Shown here piece by piece: positions 12,315 through 21,887 of a stretch of DNA of 35,832 bases (its first letter is position 1; every line of letters starts with the position of its first letter). Under the pieces are notes generated by a model. That model worked only from the letters and a program-made list of their open reading frames with translations. It had not been told where the DNA came from and did no database searches. Origin of the DNA: Hypsibius dujardini. Taxonomy: Eukaryota > Tardigrada > Eutardigrada > Parachela > Hypsibiidae. The stretch is from the NCBI GenBank assembly GCA_001579985.1, contig LRSR01011666.1:1-35832 (forward strand), in the 5' to 3' direction. A program made the translations under genes and the position numbers.

Positions 12315-12479
12315 TTATCCTGAGAAAACGACCGCCTCATATGGAGCATAAAGACCGTGCGTCAGAGCAGTGCTAGTATCTTCCCCACCAAAATTGAGGG
12401 TCATATCGACCGTATCCGGCATTTTTAAATTTAATCCCGCAGTAGAAAAACCAAAATAAGTCATGCTTGCAAAAGCTCC
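12315..12479 (-). CDS. Possible terminal exon, unrecognised
   Basis: An acceptor-like TATACTTCAG is followed in phase 0 by 54 codons and a TAA stop, encoding a segment with MTYFGFSTAGLNLKMPDTVD. Composition looks protein-like and is less AT-rich than the surroundings. No upstream exon or poly(A) signal was found and I do not recognise the sequence. It could equally be a chance frame. Confidence 0.22.
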   Translation of the reverse strand, partial: GAFASMTYFGFSTAGLNLKMPDTVDMTLNFGGEDTSTALTHGLYAPYEAVVFSG

Positions 12480-12599
12480 CTGAAGTATAGTAAGTGTGTA
12501 GTTTTTCAAGCGCAGTTCTGTTGGACCTAAGTTCTAAAATACTATGGGTGCCTTTAATGAGCGTCGGACATTTAATAGAATGACCAGGGCCCAGTCAAC

Positions 12600-12735
12600 G
12601 GGTTTTCTCTACCGCCGGCCTTACGGCTGACTGTAAAACCCATTGCTCTTTATGGCGCCCATAAAGCTCACGCTGTAAACTTAAGCGAAGCTCCGCTCAC
12701 GTTGTAAACTTAAGCGAAGCTCCGCTCACGCTCGA
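12600..12735. repeat. Cluster of short hairpins and a 29-bp tandem repeat
   Basis: In order: GGGTTTT (12600-12606) pairs with AAAACCC (12635-12641) around an inner GCCG/CGGC stem; TTTATGG-CGC-CCATAAA follows; then a 29-bp unit beginning GCTCACG occurs twice (12666-12694 and 12695-12723), differing at one base, with a third partial copy. Each unit carries the near-palindrome AGCGAAGCTCCGCT when joined to the next. This looks like the structured part of a non-autonomous element, but its ends were not found. Confidence 0.7.
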
Positions 12736-13057
12736 TTTCTATTGGTAATCTGATTTAAGTTCTGCCTAAGCTAAGGCTGGGGCCTGATGCTTCAATCTGC
12801 CTATTACCAGTTTTATGAGGAATTTCGCCTGCGTGTCAATAGAAAAACTGCCCAGAATCTCACGTGTAGCCAAAAATAATTTAATGTGTTTAAATTAGAC
12901 ATATATCTTTTTGAGAATGTATATGCTGATTTGCATGCATCATATGATAATTTGCATCATGCAATATATGAAGGAAAAACCTTGTACTTCTTAAAGCACA
13001 TTTACGTTTTTTTCGATTACAAGTACAGACAGACTGTATACAAAGTATAATACATTA

Positions 13058-13494
13058 AAAGTCCTCTTATTTTGCGTACGTCACAGGGTCAGTTTCTACT
13101 GAAGTGTCTCGAACTTGAGATGTGAACTTTGCGGATCGATAACGCAATCCAGCTCGAGCCGACCGAACAAAAAGATGTTAACAAAAGAAGGGAACTTTCT
13201 TCAGAAATGCACAACAAGCGAGTATTTCCTTTCCGCGTGTATTTCTCAGGCTGTGCTTCCTTTAAATGCCCAGAGCGAAAACGCTTTGCCATTTTTTATA
13301 CTTTCAAAGTTGCTAGTGAAACTTATAAAAGAAAAGTATGACTTTAAATTTAACAACGGCCGGCCGGTATATGCCACTCTTTGCATGCGGTTCAGTTGTT
13401 CGGGCGAGCCGCAGCCACAGTACGAAGCGAAACCGAATTGAACTGAATTTCCTTTTGAAAAAGACCCGGTAAAGTATACCAATAAGAGGACTTT
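13058..13494. mobile_element. MITE-like element with imperfect terminal inverted repeats
   Basis: AAAGTCCTCTTATT at 13058-13071 is a perfect inverted copy of 13481-13494. The similarity continues inward with mismatches to about 38 bp on each side (to about 13095 and from about 13457), including GGGTC and TTTC blocks. The enclosed 437 bp has overlapping short frames on both strands but no transposase. No clear target-site duplication is visible at the ends, so the boundaries and superfamily are open. A non-autonomous DNA transposon is the best reading. Confidence 0.55.
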
Positions 13495-14334
13495 CACTGT
13501 ACTGGAAATGCCCATGCACTTTGGGATTTGTTTCTCACACAAAACATCGTCACTAATGATCCGTACTCCATTTGCCTCTGCAAGACTTAGTTAACCTGCA
13601 GTCCGTGACGCGGTAATGGGTGGGTTTTGCGTCTTTACCAATCGCTTAATAATTGAGTCTACTCTCTTTACTTGGTGCCTAATGACCTGGAATCAAAAAA
13701 AGACTAACGCTTGCTTCACAATATAAACTACTATGAGGGGTAGCAGTTTATTCATAAGATCGCCATTTCGAGCGCGTCAAAACAAGTAACCAATAACAAT
13801 ATTTATAATATGATCAGAACACAATTTCTTGTTTTACCAGGTATGTTTAATGCAGTGCGTGGCATAGTTCCAAGCTAGTTACAGTTCCCTCCTTCAAACG
13901 GCATCGAACTAATGTTACGCTCTCCCTGCCACCCCAGCCGCCCCTAATTGACCTAGTGGAGGTAATTGTACCGGTGCCCTCTTCGAATCTTGCTAGCTCA
14001 CATGTCGATATTTGAAGGCACACATCAAACTGATCTAAATGTTTTTTAAGTGAAAGGCGTCAATCTTTATCATTCCTCATATTTGCTAAAGATGAAGAGC
14101 CTGAACCTTCTGAATCAATACTCCGAGCGAGGTGACTTGAATTATTAATAAAACATCTTCAAACTGCAGATCATTTATATAAAACTGCTCCTATATTAAT
14201 GGTTGTTGCACATTGTGTCTTACATAGCGGTACCCAACCTGTAAATTTGTTTTCTTTTACAATACCTTCTTTATTATACTTTTTTGACAATTGGAAAAAT
14301 AGCAATTTATGAGCAATTGCTAAAAGGGCTAAAC

Positions 14335-14402
14335 GCACCCACGCCCACCCACGTCCATCCAAACCCACTAACCCACGCCTACCCACTCACGCCCACCACG
14401 AC
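14335..14402. repeat. Degenerate C-rich minisatellite
   Basis: Repeats of ACCCACGCC/ACCCACTCAC type over about 70 bp. The strong strand asymmetry (almost no G on the plus strand) makes it look like slippage-derived DNA. Confidence 0.65.
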
Positions 14403-14522
14403 CTACATTTTAAGAACTGTCGTTATTGATCCGTTTCACTTCGAAAACTTTTTTATACGAAATCAGCGGAAACAGAATAATGTTGTAATTGACCAATTCC
14501 CCAATAAAATTATTTACACGTG

Positions 14523-14542
14523 TACTTTCGGTACCGAAAGTA
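14523..14542. repeat. Perfect 20-bp palindrome
   Basis: TACTTTCGGTACCGAAAGTA reads identically on both strands. It stands alone in AT-rich DNA. It could be a protein-binding site, a hairpin or chance. Confidence 0.6.
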
Positions 14543-14755
14543 AATCGGGAGGTACAATGGGGGGAGGGGGTAAATGAGAGTATAAATTTACTCGCGAAAA
14601 TGTATCTCTTATTTTTCAATTTTTTACCCTGGAGAGTAAAAATGTTCTTCTAGTGCAATTGTGCTTAGGCGCTATAGAAAGCCACACATATCTAAGAATT
14701 TTCTATTTCGCACGTCACGGCACGAGTAAAATCTCTCGTAAATTCTCGGGTACAG

Positions 14756-15122
14756 TTAGGTAGCGCCCTGCAATCGCGATTGCCACCCCGCCGGCAGCTC
14801 CGCCTCTATGACGACAGCGTTCTTGGTCATGGCTTTCATAGTGTTGACTCCCGTCTTCCCAGTGAATTTATTAGCAAGGTCTTTCATGATGCCTGAAGTA
14901 GCAACGAAAATCTAATGTTAAGTTACGTTTAGGTTTGCGTTCATATCTGTTTGCATGTGGTGCCTGTTGCAAGGTAAAATTATTACTGCCTTTTTGCTGC
15001 GGCAAATCAGTAGGGACGACAGCATGAGTCCTTGCGCGGATATTTGGTGCCACGGTGGGCGAGCCATTCTGGGAAGGTCCAATTCTTCCACGGGGCCAGT
15101 TTGTAGGGTGAGAAAATTTCAT
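14756..15122 (-). CDS. Possible two-exon small protein (about 90 aa), unrecognised
   Basis: Exon 1 is 15122-14987, starting at the first ATG after an in-frame stop (MKFSHPTNWPRGRIGPSQNG at the N-terminus). Exon 2 is 14892-14756, ending in TAA. The 94-bp intron begins GTAATA and ends CTTCAG, joins in phase 1 and matches the length of other introns here. Exon 2 is GC-richer than its surroundings and encodes MTKNAVVIEAELPAGWQ near its end. There is no signal peptide or membrane segment. The product is basic and proline-rich at the N-terminus. I recognise no family. The frame-consistent splice and the base composition are the evidence that it is real. Confidence 0.42.
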
Positions 15123-15183
15123 TAATTAAAATTGTAAGAGACTAATATATCTGAAAACATTGGATTTCAACTTCAGTTTTCAA

Positions 15184-15218
15184 CAAGTGTAACGGCGGTT
15201 TTCGGCCGCCGACGCTTG
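15184..15218. repeat. 35-bp hairpin repeat, copy 1
   Basis: CAAGTGT and CGGCGG arms pair with CCGCCG and ACGCTTG. The same 35-bp module recurs at 18828-18862; over 38 aligned bases the eight differences are all transitions, so these are decayed copies of one ancestral sequence. Confidence 0.7.
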
Positions 15219-16487
15219 CTGAACCGAAAGTATTAACTAGCAAATTTTAGCTTGTTTACATACTGTATATAACATATTTTAATTATGTATTTGCTTGATC
15301 AGCGTCAAGCTTAAATAAATGTTCCACTACAAAGAATTATTATATCTGAGCCATTACTCCGAAATTATTGAGCGTCCATTTTCTAAAACTTAACGATGAA
15401 CTAAAAAATTCAAGCCGATTAAGAAATTAGCAGGGCATTTATTCTAGGTCGGGGCAAAAAATGTTGGCTTAATCAGTGTGCAAGTGACTAGTGGAAAGGG
15501 GCCAACCGTCAACACATTTCCATACGTGTAAAAAATGACTGAATTATTGCATGCTGCGCATCAATTGGGCGCCCAATAAGTTGCGTTCTCCTTGTATCGG
15601 TTTAAAAATTATGGATTACTTTTATTGATGTTCCCTTTATTGTGCACTTTTTCAAAAACTTTTGTCTATCGCTTGGCATAATGAAAGTTATTTTCGTGAG
15701 TGGTTCACGGACGAAATTTCTCCAAATTTCCTTTCGATCAGTTTGATTAGCGCAAACCTAAAATGATGATTGCTGAACCCGATAAATTACAAACTCCGGG
15801 ATCCTATGAGATGTTCCTGATTGTTGCCGAGCCGATCTATTTTCCGAGCGATTCTTCGTCAAAACAGTAGTTCTTTGCGACGCCGCATTCTAGGGCAGAG
15901 TTGAGCCCAATGGTAACAGTTCGACAAGGAATGTAAACCCCAGCTATTCTAATGATTACTATTACTGGGAAGATTTGGTTGTGTACCCTTTATCAACCTT
16001 GGTGCTACTGTATATGTAAATGGCTGATTTCAACCCTTGCACTGGCAGTAAATGTTCTGATCAATTTAATATTAGACAAATTGTCGCTCATGTGATTGAC
16101 TTTTTACCGCTGGATGGATGCACATGCACTTCACGTTGGCTTCATTTTACAAGATTCATAACATGCAACTGACAATCACTTAATGCAAATTTATATTTTA
16201 TGGCTTCTTTGCGGCAACGACTCAACCAATCTCGCATTTTCTGCTGTAGCACAAATCACTCATGCATGTCATACGTGTCCATAACAAATTACTTTACCAT
16301 ATACATACGTTCAAAGGAGGGGCGACCTTAATCATTTCAATGAATGACTGTTGCGTTTTTTGGAATCATTCCCATTCCATGACTGGCCAAATTGTTAACA
16401 TGCCATAATTAGAATCAAATACTGAGATCTCCGTTGTGTGGGACTTTTTGGTAACAGTTCATTCAAAATTGTAATGAGCACAACACA
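15219..16487. other. Intergenic DNA upstream of the receptor gene
   Basis: AT-rich with no frame of interest. The last few hundred bases presumably hold the promoter and 5' UTR of the receptor that begins at 16488; no convincing core promoter motif is seen. Confidence 0.45.
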
Positions 16488-19400
16488 ATGCTTCCAAATA
16501 CTGTTTGTTATACGCTATTATGGCTGTGGTCTCTATTGGGTAAAGCTACAGCTAGCACTATTACTCAAGTCCCGACACTAACTGCAATTGGGACCGTGAA
16601 GCCCACCTTGCACATTGAGTTTATATTAACTGGTTTTTTCGGTTGTTTCCCGCCCGGCACGACCTTCCAACAAACAGCTGTAGCCACTGCCGTCAAACGT
16701 TTGCGGGGTCTCTACCCTAAACACCACTGGACATGGACTCTACTTGACGAACAAAATGCAACGCCAGGCGACATTAACGTCATCCTGGCTCAGTGGTACT
16801 ACCACAGACGGAATCCCAATTGGGTTCACATTGTCGTCGGTCTTGGTGCGTGCAATATCACTTAAGAATATATTCTTTTCGATGTTGTGGAATAAAAGGC
16901 ATTCTCTGCAATATTGTTTGAGTTTAGTTTATGGCTTGTATTTACTCTACTCTGTCCGTTTACAGCTTGCCTTGAAGCTTTGCCAATGAGCGATCTTCTT
17001 GGAAATTACGACGTTTTGCTGATTACTAGGTATTATTATGACAAAAAGTTTGCGGTATGTACGTTGAGGAAAGTAGTTAATCAAGTTCAGGGTGGCTTGA
17101 CATAAAAACACTATTACAGTAAGACATCAGTGAACGCTGGCGCGAGTCGAATATCCTAGTCTATTGTGAGGGGAGGCTGTTTCGCTCAGTTTCTTTGATC
17201 GTCGAGCGCCGGCACCCATAGGAACTTTTTTAATTGGGGCTTAGAGAAAGAACTGCCACCTCCCCAACCACTTATCTACTAATTTTACAAAGTCCTACCA
17301 AGGATTTCTAGTTTATTTTCTTTTGCGCAAATATTTTAACTTAGTTTTAGTGGACATATGTGAACTGCGCTCATTGTCTCTTCCTTTGTTCTTTTAGTGG
17401 AGGCTCGAACCGGCTCATGCGAGATCGGCAGCGCTGCCCAACCTATCTGTCTACAACACCGTACGCTCAGTCCGGAGCTGTTGTCTGCAGCCTTCTGAAC
17501 GCCCTCAATTGGACGACGGTCTTTATTGGACTAGACAGTCAGCCTAAAGCGTCATACCACCAGTTTTCCTTCAGTCAAATTACTGCCAAATTGGTCGATT
17601 GTGGAGTAACATTTACCGCCACCACTGCACCCTTCTCGGCTGGGTCATCAATTAGTAGAATTCTTATGGAATTCAAACGGAAAAGTCGAGGTACCTGCCG
17701 ATATTCTCTGAGCTCTGCGGTAAAAAACAGAAGTCGCAGTGATATGAACCACTGTGTTATCTACCAAATAACCTAATTCATTCTTACTCTTATCTTTTCT
17801 AAAGTTTTCTTGTATTTTGGAGAACCGCCAGGGTTGCGAAACCTTTTGGTAAGTGAGTTAGTTATTGAGAGTATCGATTGGTTTCAGGATCAACTTCCAC
17901 GCTTCGAGGGGGGTTATTTTACACATACGAAAAGTTTCGCAAAAAGCAAACAAAATTAAGTACCAAGAAACAAAAGCAAGTATTAACAAAGGCTGAAAAG
18001 GAATAAATTCGCAACCACTTTTGTTATAAAGTAATGTTTGTATTTTTAGGTCGCAGCTGTCGAGTTTAAAATGACTCACGGAGACTACGTACGTGTATGA
18101 ACAGAGGCCGCGAGGAAACAAATGGCCACCACTGTATAGCTCCTGTCTCGCTTACAAAGCATACTTTTTTTGACAATTTCCAACTAATAAACAAATTAAT
18201 GCATTTTGCGGGCAGTATTAAACAACAAAGTGAAAGCCTGAGTCTATACAGCTTTGCATCATTTTAGGTTTACCTGGCCATATGCCAGCTAAACATTGCA
18301 CATTTTGGACTCTTCACGTGGCAGCAACACGATGAAGACGACGAGGTAACTCATCCTTGGCAGGATATATTGCAACAAAGATTGCAAGGAGGTACAAAAT
18401 TGTTAATAGATGTTCTTGTTTGAATAGAAAGTGAAAATGGCTTATCGGTCGGTGTTGTTGTTGTCGATAATGGATGAGGAGCTGTACGGGTTGCCGTCAT
18501 TCCTCAGTCTCGTGCAGGAATGGGCAGTCAGATATCAAAGCATGTTCAATAATACGGTGTTAGATAATGACCTGGTAAGATCATATGCAACCACTACTCA
18601 TACCAGGTTCTTCAGTTTCTAGAATATTCAAAGCGATTTATGCTTTATGTTTCCTTTGTCAGAGGGTCACCGCTTTGACTGCATCTCATGCAGCAACGGA
18701 AATAGCCGGCATAGTAAGTAAAATTTGTCATCTGGCAGTCTCTAAACGATTAATTTGACTCATTATGGGTCTAGGGAGAGGGCAAAAAATGCCTTTGACA
18801 AGGTGCAAAGATAATCATCTCAATCTACAAGCGTAACGGCGGCCTCCGGTCACCGACATTTGCTGGTACTTTTCAGAATGTTAGCGACTTATTTTGATAC
18901 ATTTGTATTTTACTATAAATATACTCCACAATAGATTGAGACGTACCGCATGCGGCAGAGATAGATTTATAAGTAGATCAATATCATTTTTGGAATTATT
19001 GTAAACAAAAACAAATACAAACTATATCAGAACCAAACAAAAAATCAAATTACATTAAAGGTTCGGGATACGCTGTATTGCTAGTTCAAGTAAGCCATCC
19101 GGAAAAAGGTTGTCAGGTGTTGTGAGAATAAAATGTCTATGCTTCCAAACTTGGCTGAGTGTTACCGCCAACTGGCCATGAGAAATTTTTTTGTCATCTG
19201 TCAATCTATGATCCTTCCTTGCCAGTCTGAATTGCAAGCGCACACCTTTGCTCTTGGAAGCAGTCAGAGAATGAGCTGTTGTTTTGCGGTAAGGTATCAG
19301 GAAGACTGCGAAGAGAAAAACTCCGACGTAAAACTCGCTCACCTCCATATGATGGACAGTTTTGGTTTTGTCTGAAGCTGTTTGTATAGATTTTGAGCTG

Positions 19401-21428
19401 AGGGATCAGCAGGTCAGAAAACTCTTCGTAATCTAAAAAAAGGCAGGACATCTAGTTAAAATTATTTGCTGCATCTCCTTCGCTTCATTCTTTCGCACAA
19501 AGTCATCGTGAGCTAAAAGGTTCCGTTGATGATCGACACCCTACTGCGTAGCAGCCGCACATGATTGAACTGAGCATCAAGTGCACTAAATCACACAACA
19601 CTGTACCTATTTAAAAAGAAGAGTATCGTTTTCATAGTGCTATTAAGTACGTTTTCTGGATTTCACTACCGTATTGGTCCCTCTACGTTACATATGGGCT
19701 AGATAAAGTTGCTGGAGAAAAAGTCTGAGCTCCAAAGCGGGGATCGAGGCGGCCTTTAAGAATTAAATAGGGCAGAATAGTAATGGCACTCGATTAATAT
19801 TTGGATAACCATAAATGGACTTCAGGCAGTGATGGAAGCCGTGGAGAGGCATGGTGAACTTCCCGCCGGAGATAACGGACAATTCTTGGCCAATTCAATT
19901 CTGAATCGAACCTACCCGCATCTGGGAGTCGGCGGCATATGGAGGATGGGCAGTTTCGGTATTATCTTGCACACCGTTCAACTGGGGTCATTCGACGTGG
20001 AAGAACAGTTTCTAAAGGTGGACCAGGACATCGGCAATGCTATTCATTTGAAAAATGATGATGACCACCACCAATTAAAGCTTTAGTATTCCAGGGATTC
20101 CTCAGGGGAACTGAAACGGGGGTATTCGAAACCTATTCCTGGGCAAGAATGCATTCACGGCCTATTTGGCACGGAAGGCAGTTCCTCCCTCCGGACTTAC
20201 CATTGTGCGGACTCGATGGAGCTGCTTGCCATTCCGGTAATGTGTTTGACAATCTCGGACATAAGTCAGACCTGAAGCTAAACAATTCCCAATGAAAATA
20301 TCGTTTACGCACGCCGAGTCACAGCTTCAATTAATCGTTCATCGCCGTTATCCATCAGGGATATGAAATTGTTTTATTTTGTGAGCGTATCACTTAAATT
20401 TCTAGATCAACTCTTTAGCGTGGAAGTGGTTGGAGGCTGTGCAGTCGTTTTGGTGACACTTGCTGGGATATTAGGCAGTCTACGCAAAATTCACAGGTAG
20501 CTTGAGCTTCGCAAGTAAACTCTAATTCAAGTGTAGCGTTAAAATGAAATTCGCAATTTAACCCGATTTATATCAGGTCTCGCTTCATATTCGGATCAGA
20601 CTGGTGGAAGCTTAACGATACGGCGCTGGACACGGGTATGAAACGAGGGAGATCCCGCAGTTTGTTGTATAACTCTGTTATGTCGCTGTCTCGCTGGGCT
20701 TCAAGGCACCATATACGGAAATGTTATACTTAATATTATTTAAAAAGAGTTCACGAAGTGGATCTGCCCATTAATTGAATTAGAAATGGTCTAAAGACCA
20801 GTCGCAAAAACAGTTTGCTTTGGCTTCTGCACATAACCGTTTGGTTAATGAAGTTTCTCAAAATCGAAGTTATAGTTGTGGTTACGACATTTGTGCATTA
20901 ACACGCTGCATGGCTACATAACTACACAGAACATGATTAGCTCGACTGCACCACCTATGGTTCCCTGATATTTTAGAAAGTTCTTTCGTCGTCCTTACGT
21001 ACCACCAATAATGTTCACACCATTTCATTACTTTGGTCTTTAACAAATTCGTGCTAATAATGCACTTTGGTAAGTACTAGTCGACTCTAATATTTTCAGC
21101 ACTTTGCACCTTTAAGTCGAATGTGTATCACTTGACGAACCCAGAGCCTCCATTCGAGATCGTCTACCGGCCGACACATCATTATCAGCCGTGGCAGCAG
21201 CTCATTTTCCATAGTACGTTTGGCAGTTTGGCAATTTATAGCATCTCCATATTTAATGGTTTACTTGAATTTCCACACTGTTATATATTTTCGTGATGCC
21301 TTGTTTCTTTAATCATGTTTGCTTATTCTTTTTCTCATCGAATCGGGCTACCTTTTTATGATTCTTCAGCTTTCGTCGAGTTCTGTAACAGCACCCAATT
21401 TTCATTGCTATTCGGGACGGTCTCCTAG
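16488..21428 (+). CDS. Natriuretic-peptide-receptor-like protein: ANF-receptor ectodomain, one TM, no cyclase; 14 exons
   Basis: Predicted single-pass receptor of about 576 residues. Exons: 16488-16845, 16966-17029, 17398-17690, 17805-17848, 18050-18088, 18268-18345, 18428-18574, 18663-18713, 19826-20017, 20095-20236, 20406-20496, 20577-20635, 21100-21213, 21370-21428. All junctions are GT-AG and in phase. Residues 1-23 form a signal peptide. The ectodomain follows the receptor guanylate cyclase/NPR ligand-binding fold: HIVVGLACLEALPMSD, LLITSGGSN, the FPTF-like CPTYLSTTPYAQ, ALNWTTVFIGLD, the FAHG-like VFLYFGEPPGLRNLL, MTHGDYVYLAI, and the juxtamembrane PPDLPLCGLDGAAC. One TM segment lies at about 474-495, then a tail of roughly 77 residues ending at TAG (21426-21428), with AATAAA 15 bp later. 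The tail shows neither kinase-homology nor cyclase domain, so it resembles a clearance-type (NPR-C-like) receptor. The exon 9/10 junction and the tail exons are least certain. Confidence 0.8.
18828..18862. repeat. 35-bp hairpin repeat, copy 2 (in receptor intron 8)
   Basis: Same module as 15184-15218, with CAAGCGT at one end and ACATTTG at the other. The inner stem is weakened by transitions. Confidence 0.7.
19055..19432 (-). CDS. Nested antisense coding exons in intron 8 of the receptor, unrecognised
   Basis: Two exons on the minus strand lie within the 1.1-kb receptor intron. Exon a is 19432-19343: acceptor TTTTTTTAG, 30 codons (including EEFSDLLIPQLKIYTNSFRQ), then donor GGAG|GTGAGC. Exon b is 19275-19055: acceptor AACAACAG, 73 codons ending in TAA. 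The 67-bp intron joins them in phase 1. Exon b contains KGVRLQFRLARKDHRLTDDK and ends FPDGLLELAIQRIPNL, which reads like real protein. Just upstream on the same strand an open stretch (HDDFVRKNEAKEMQQIILTR) runs to 19440 and would join exon a but for one missing T in a T7 run, so the locus may be a pseudogene or have a tiny unseen exon. I do not recognise the family. It could be an exon group of a nested gene, or a relic. Confidence 0.4.
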
Positions 21429-21443
21429 TACCGATGCCCCGAC

Positions 21444-21449
21444 AATAAA
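21444..21449 (+). terminator. Poly(A) signal AATAAA of the receptor gene
   Basis: Canonical hexamer 15 bp after the TAG stop. It supports the gene ending here instead of continuing into kinase and cyclase exons. Confidence 0.6.
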
Positions 21450-21887
21450 ATTGGTTTGAGGGTTTTATTTACAGTGCAAGTTCTCATATTCTGAAGATAG
21501 AGGCGTCACAGTGTCGGTTACCACTGCATTTTATGATTAAGTCAATGCATTAAACAAAACGTCTCGGTTGACATAAAACCACGTGCCTCTTAAAATGTCA
21601 GGACTTGCACTCCAATAACTTAGAGTAACTATTGATTCCAATCACAGATTTTTACAGGATAAACGTTTGATAAATTTAAAGACCAAATACTCTCAACTTT
21701 AATTTCAGATAGACAAACATACAGATAAACATATCCAGTTGTAACGCTATTCCAACCGTATACCCTCTCGTTTGTTCTTGTGGCACTTCTTGTGATACTG
21801 CTCAGAAAAATTATCCTGTATGTTGACATTAATGCTGGATGTAGTGTTGGGTGGTACCCAACAGGTACCCAACACTTGCTAATAGTA

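Larger units (their letters stand above)
13495..14755. other. Intergenic DNA with two simple-sequence features
   Basis: No gene is supported. It holds a C-rich ACCCACGCC-like degenerate minisatellite at about 14335-14402 and a perfect 20-bp palindrome at 14523-14542. Confidence 0.5.

Noticed and set aside
13089-13542. Five overlapping frames of 67-108 codons on both strands
   Set aside because: They lie in a MITE-like element, show no motif and overlap one another in different frames.
18346-18431. Alternative splice in the receptor using donor GGAG|GTACAA (18392) and an acceptor at 18431
   Set aside because: It leaves a 40-bp intron and inserts residues absent from the family; donor 18346 with acceptor 18427 gives an 82-bp intron and a better fit to the ANF-receptor pattern.
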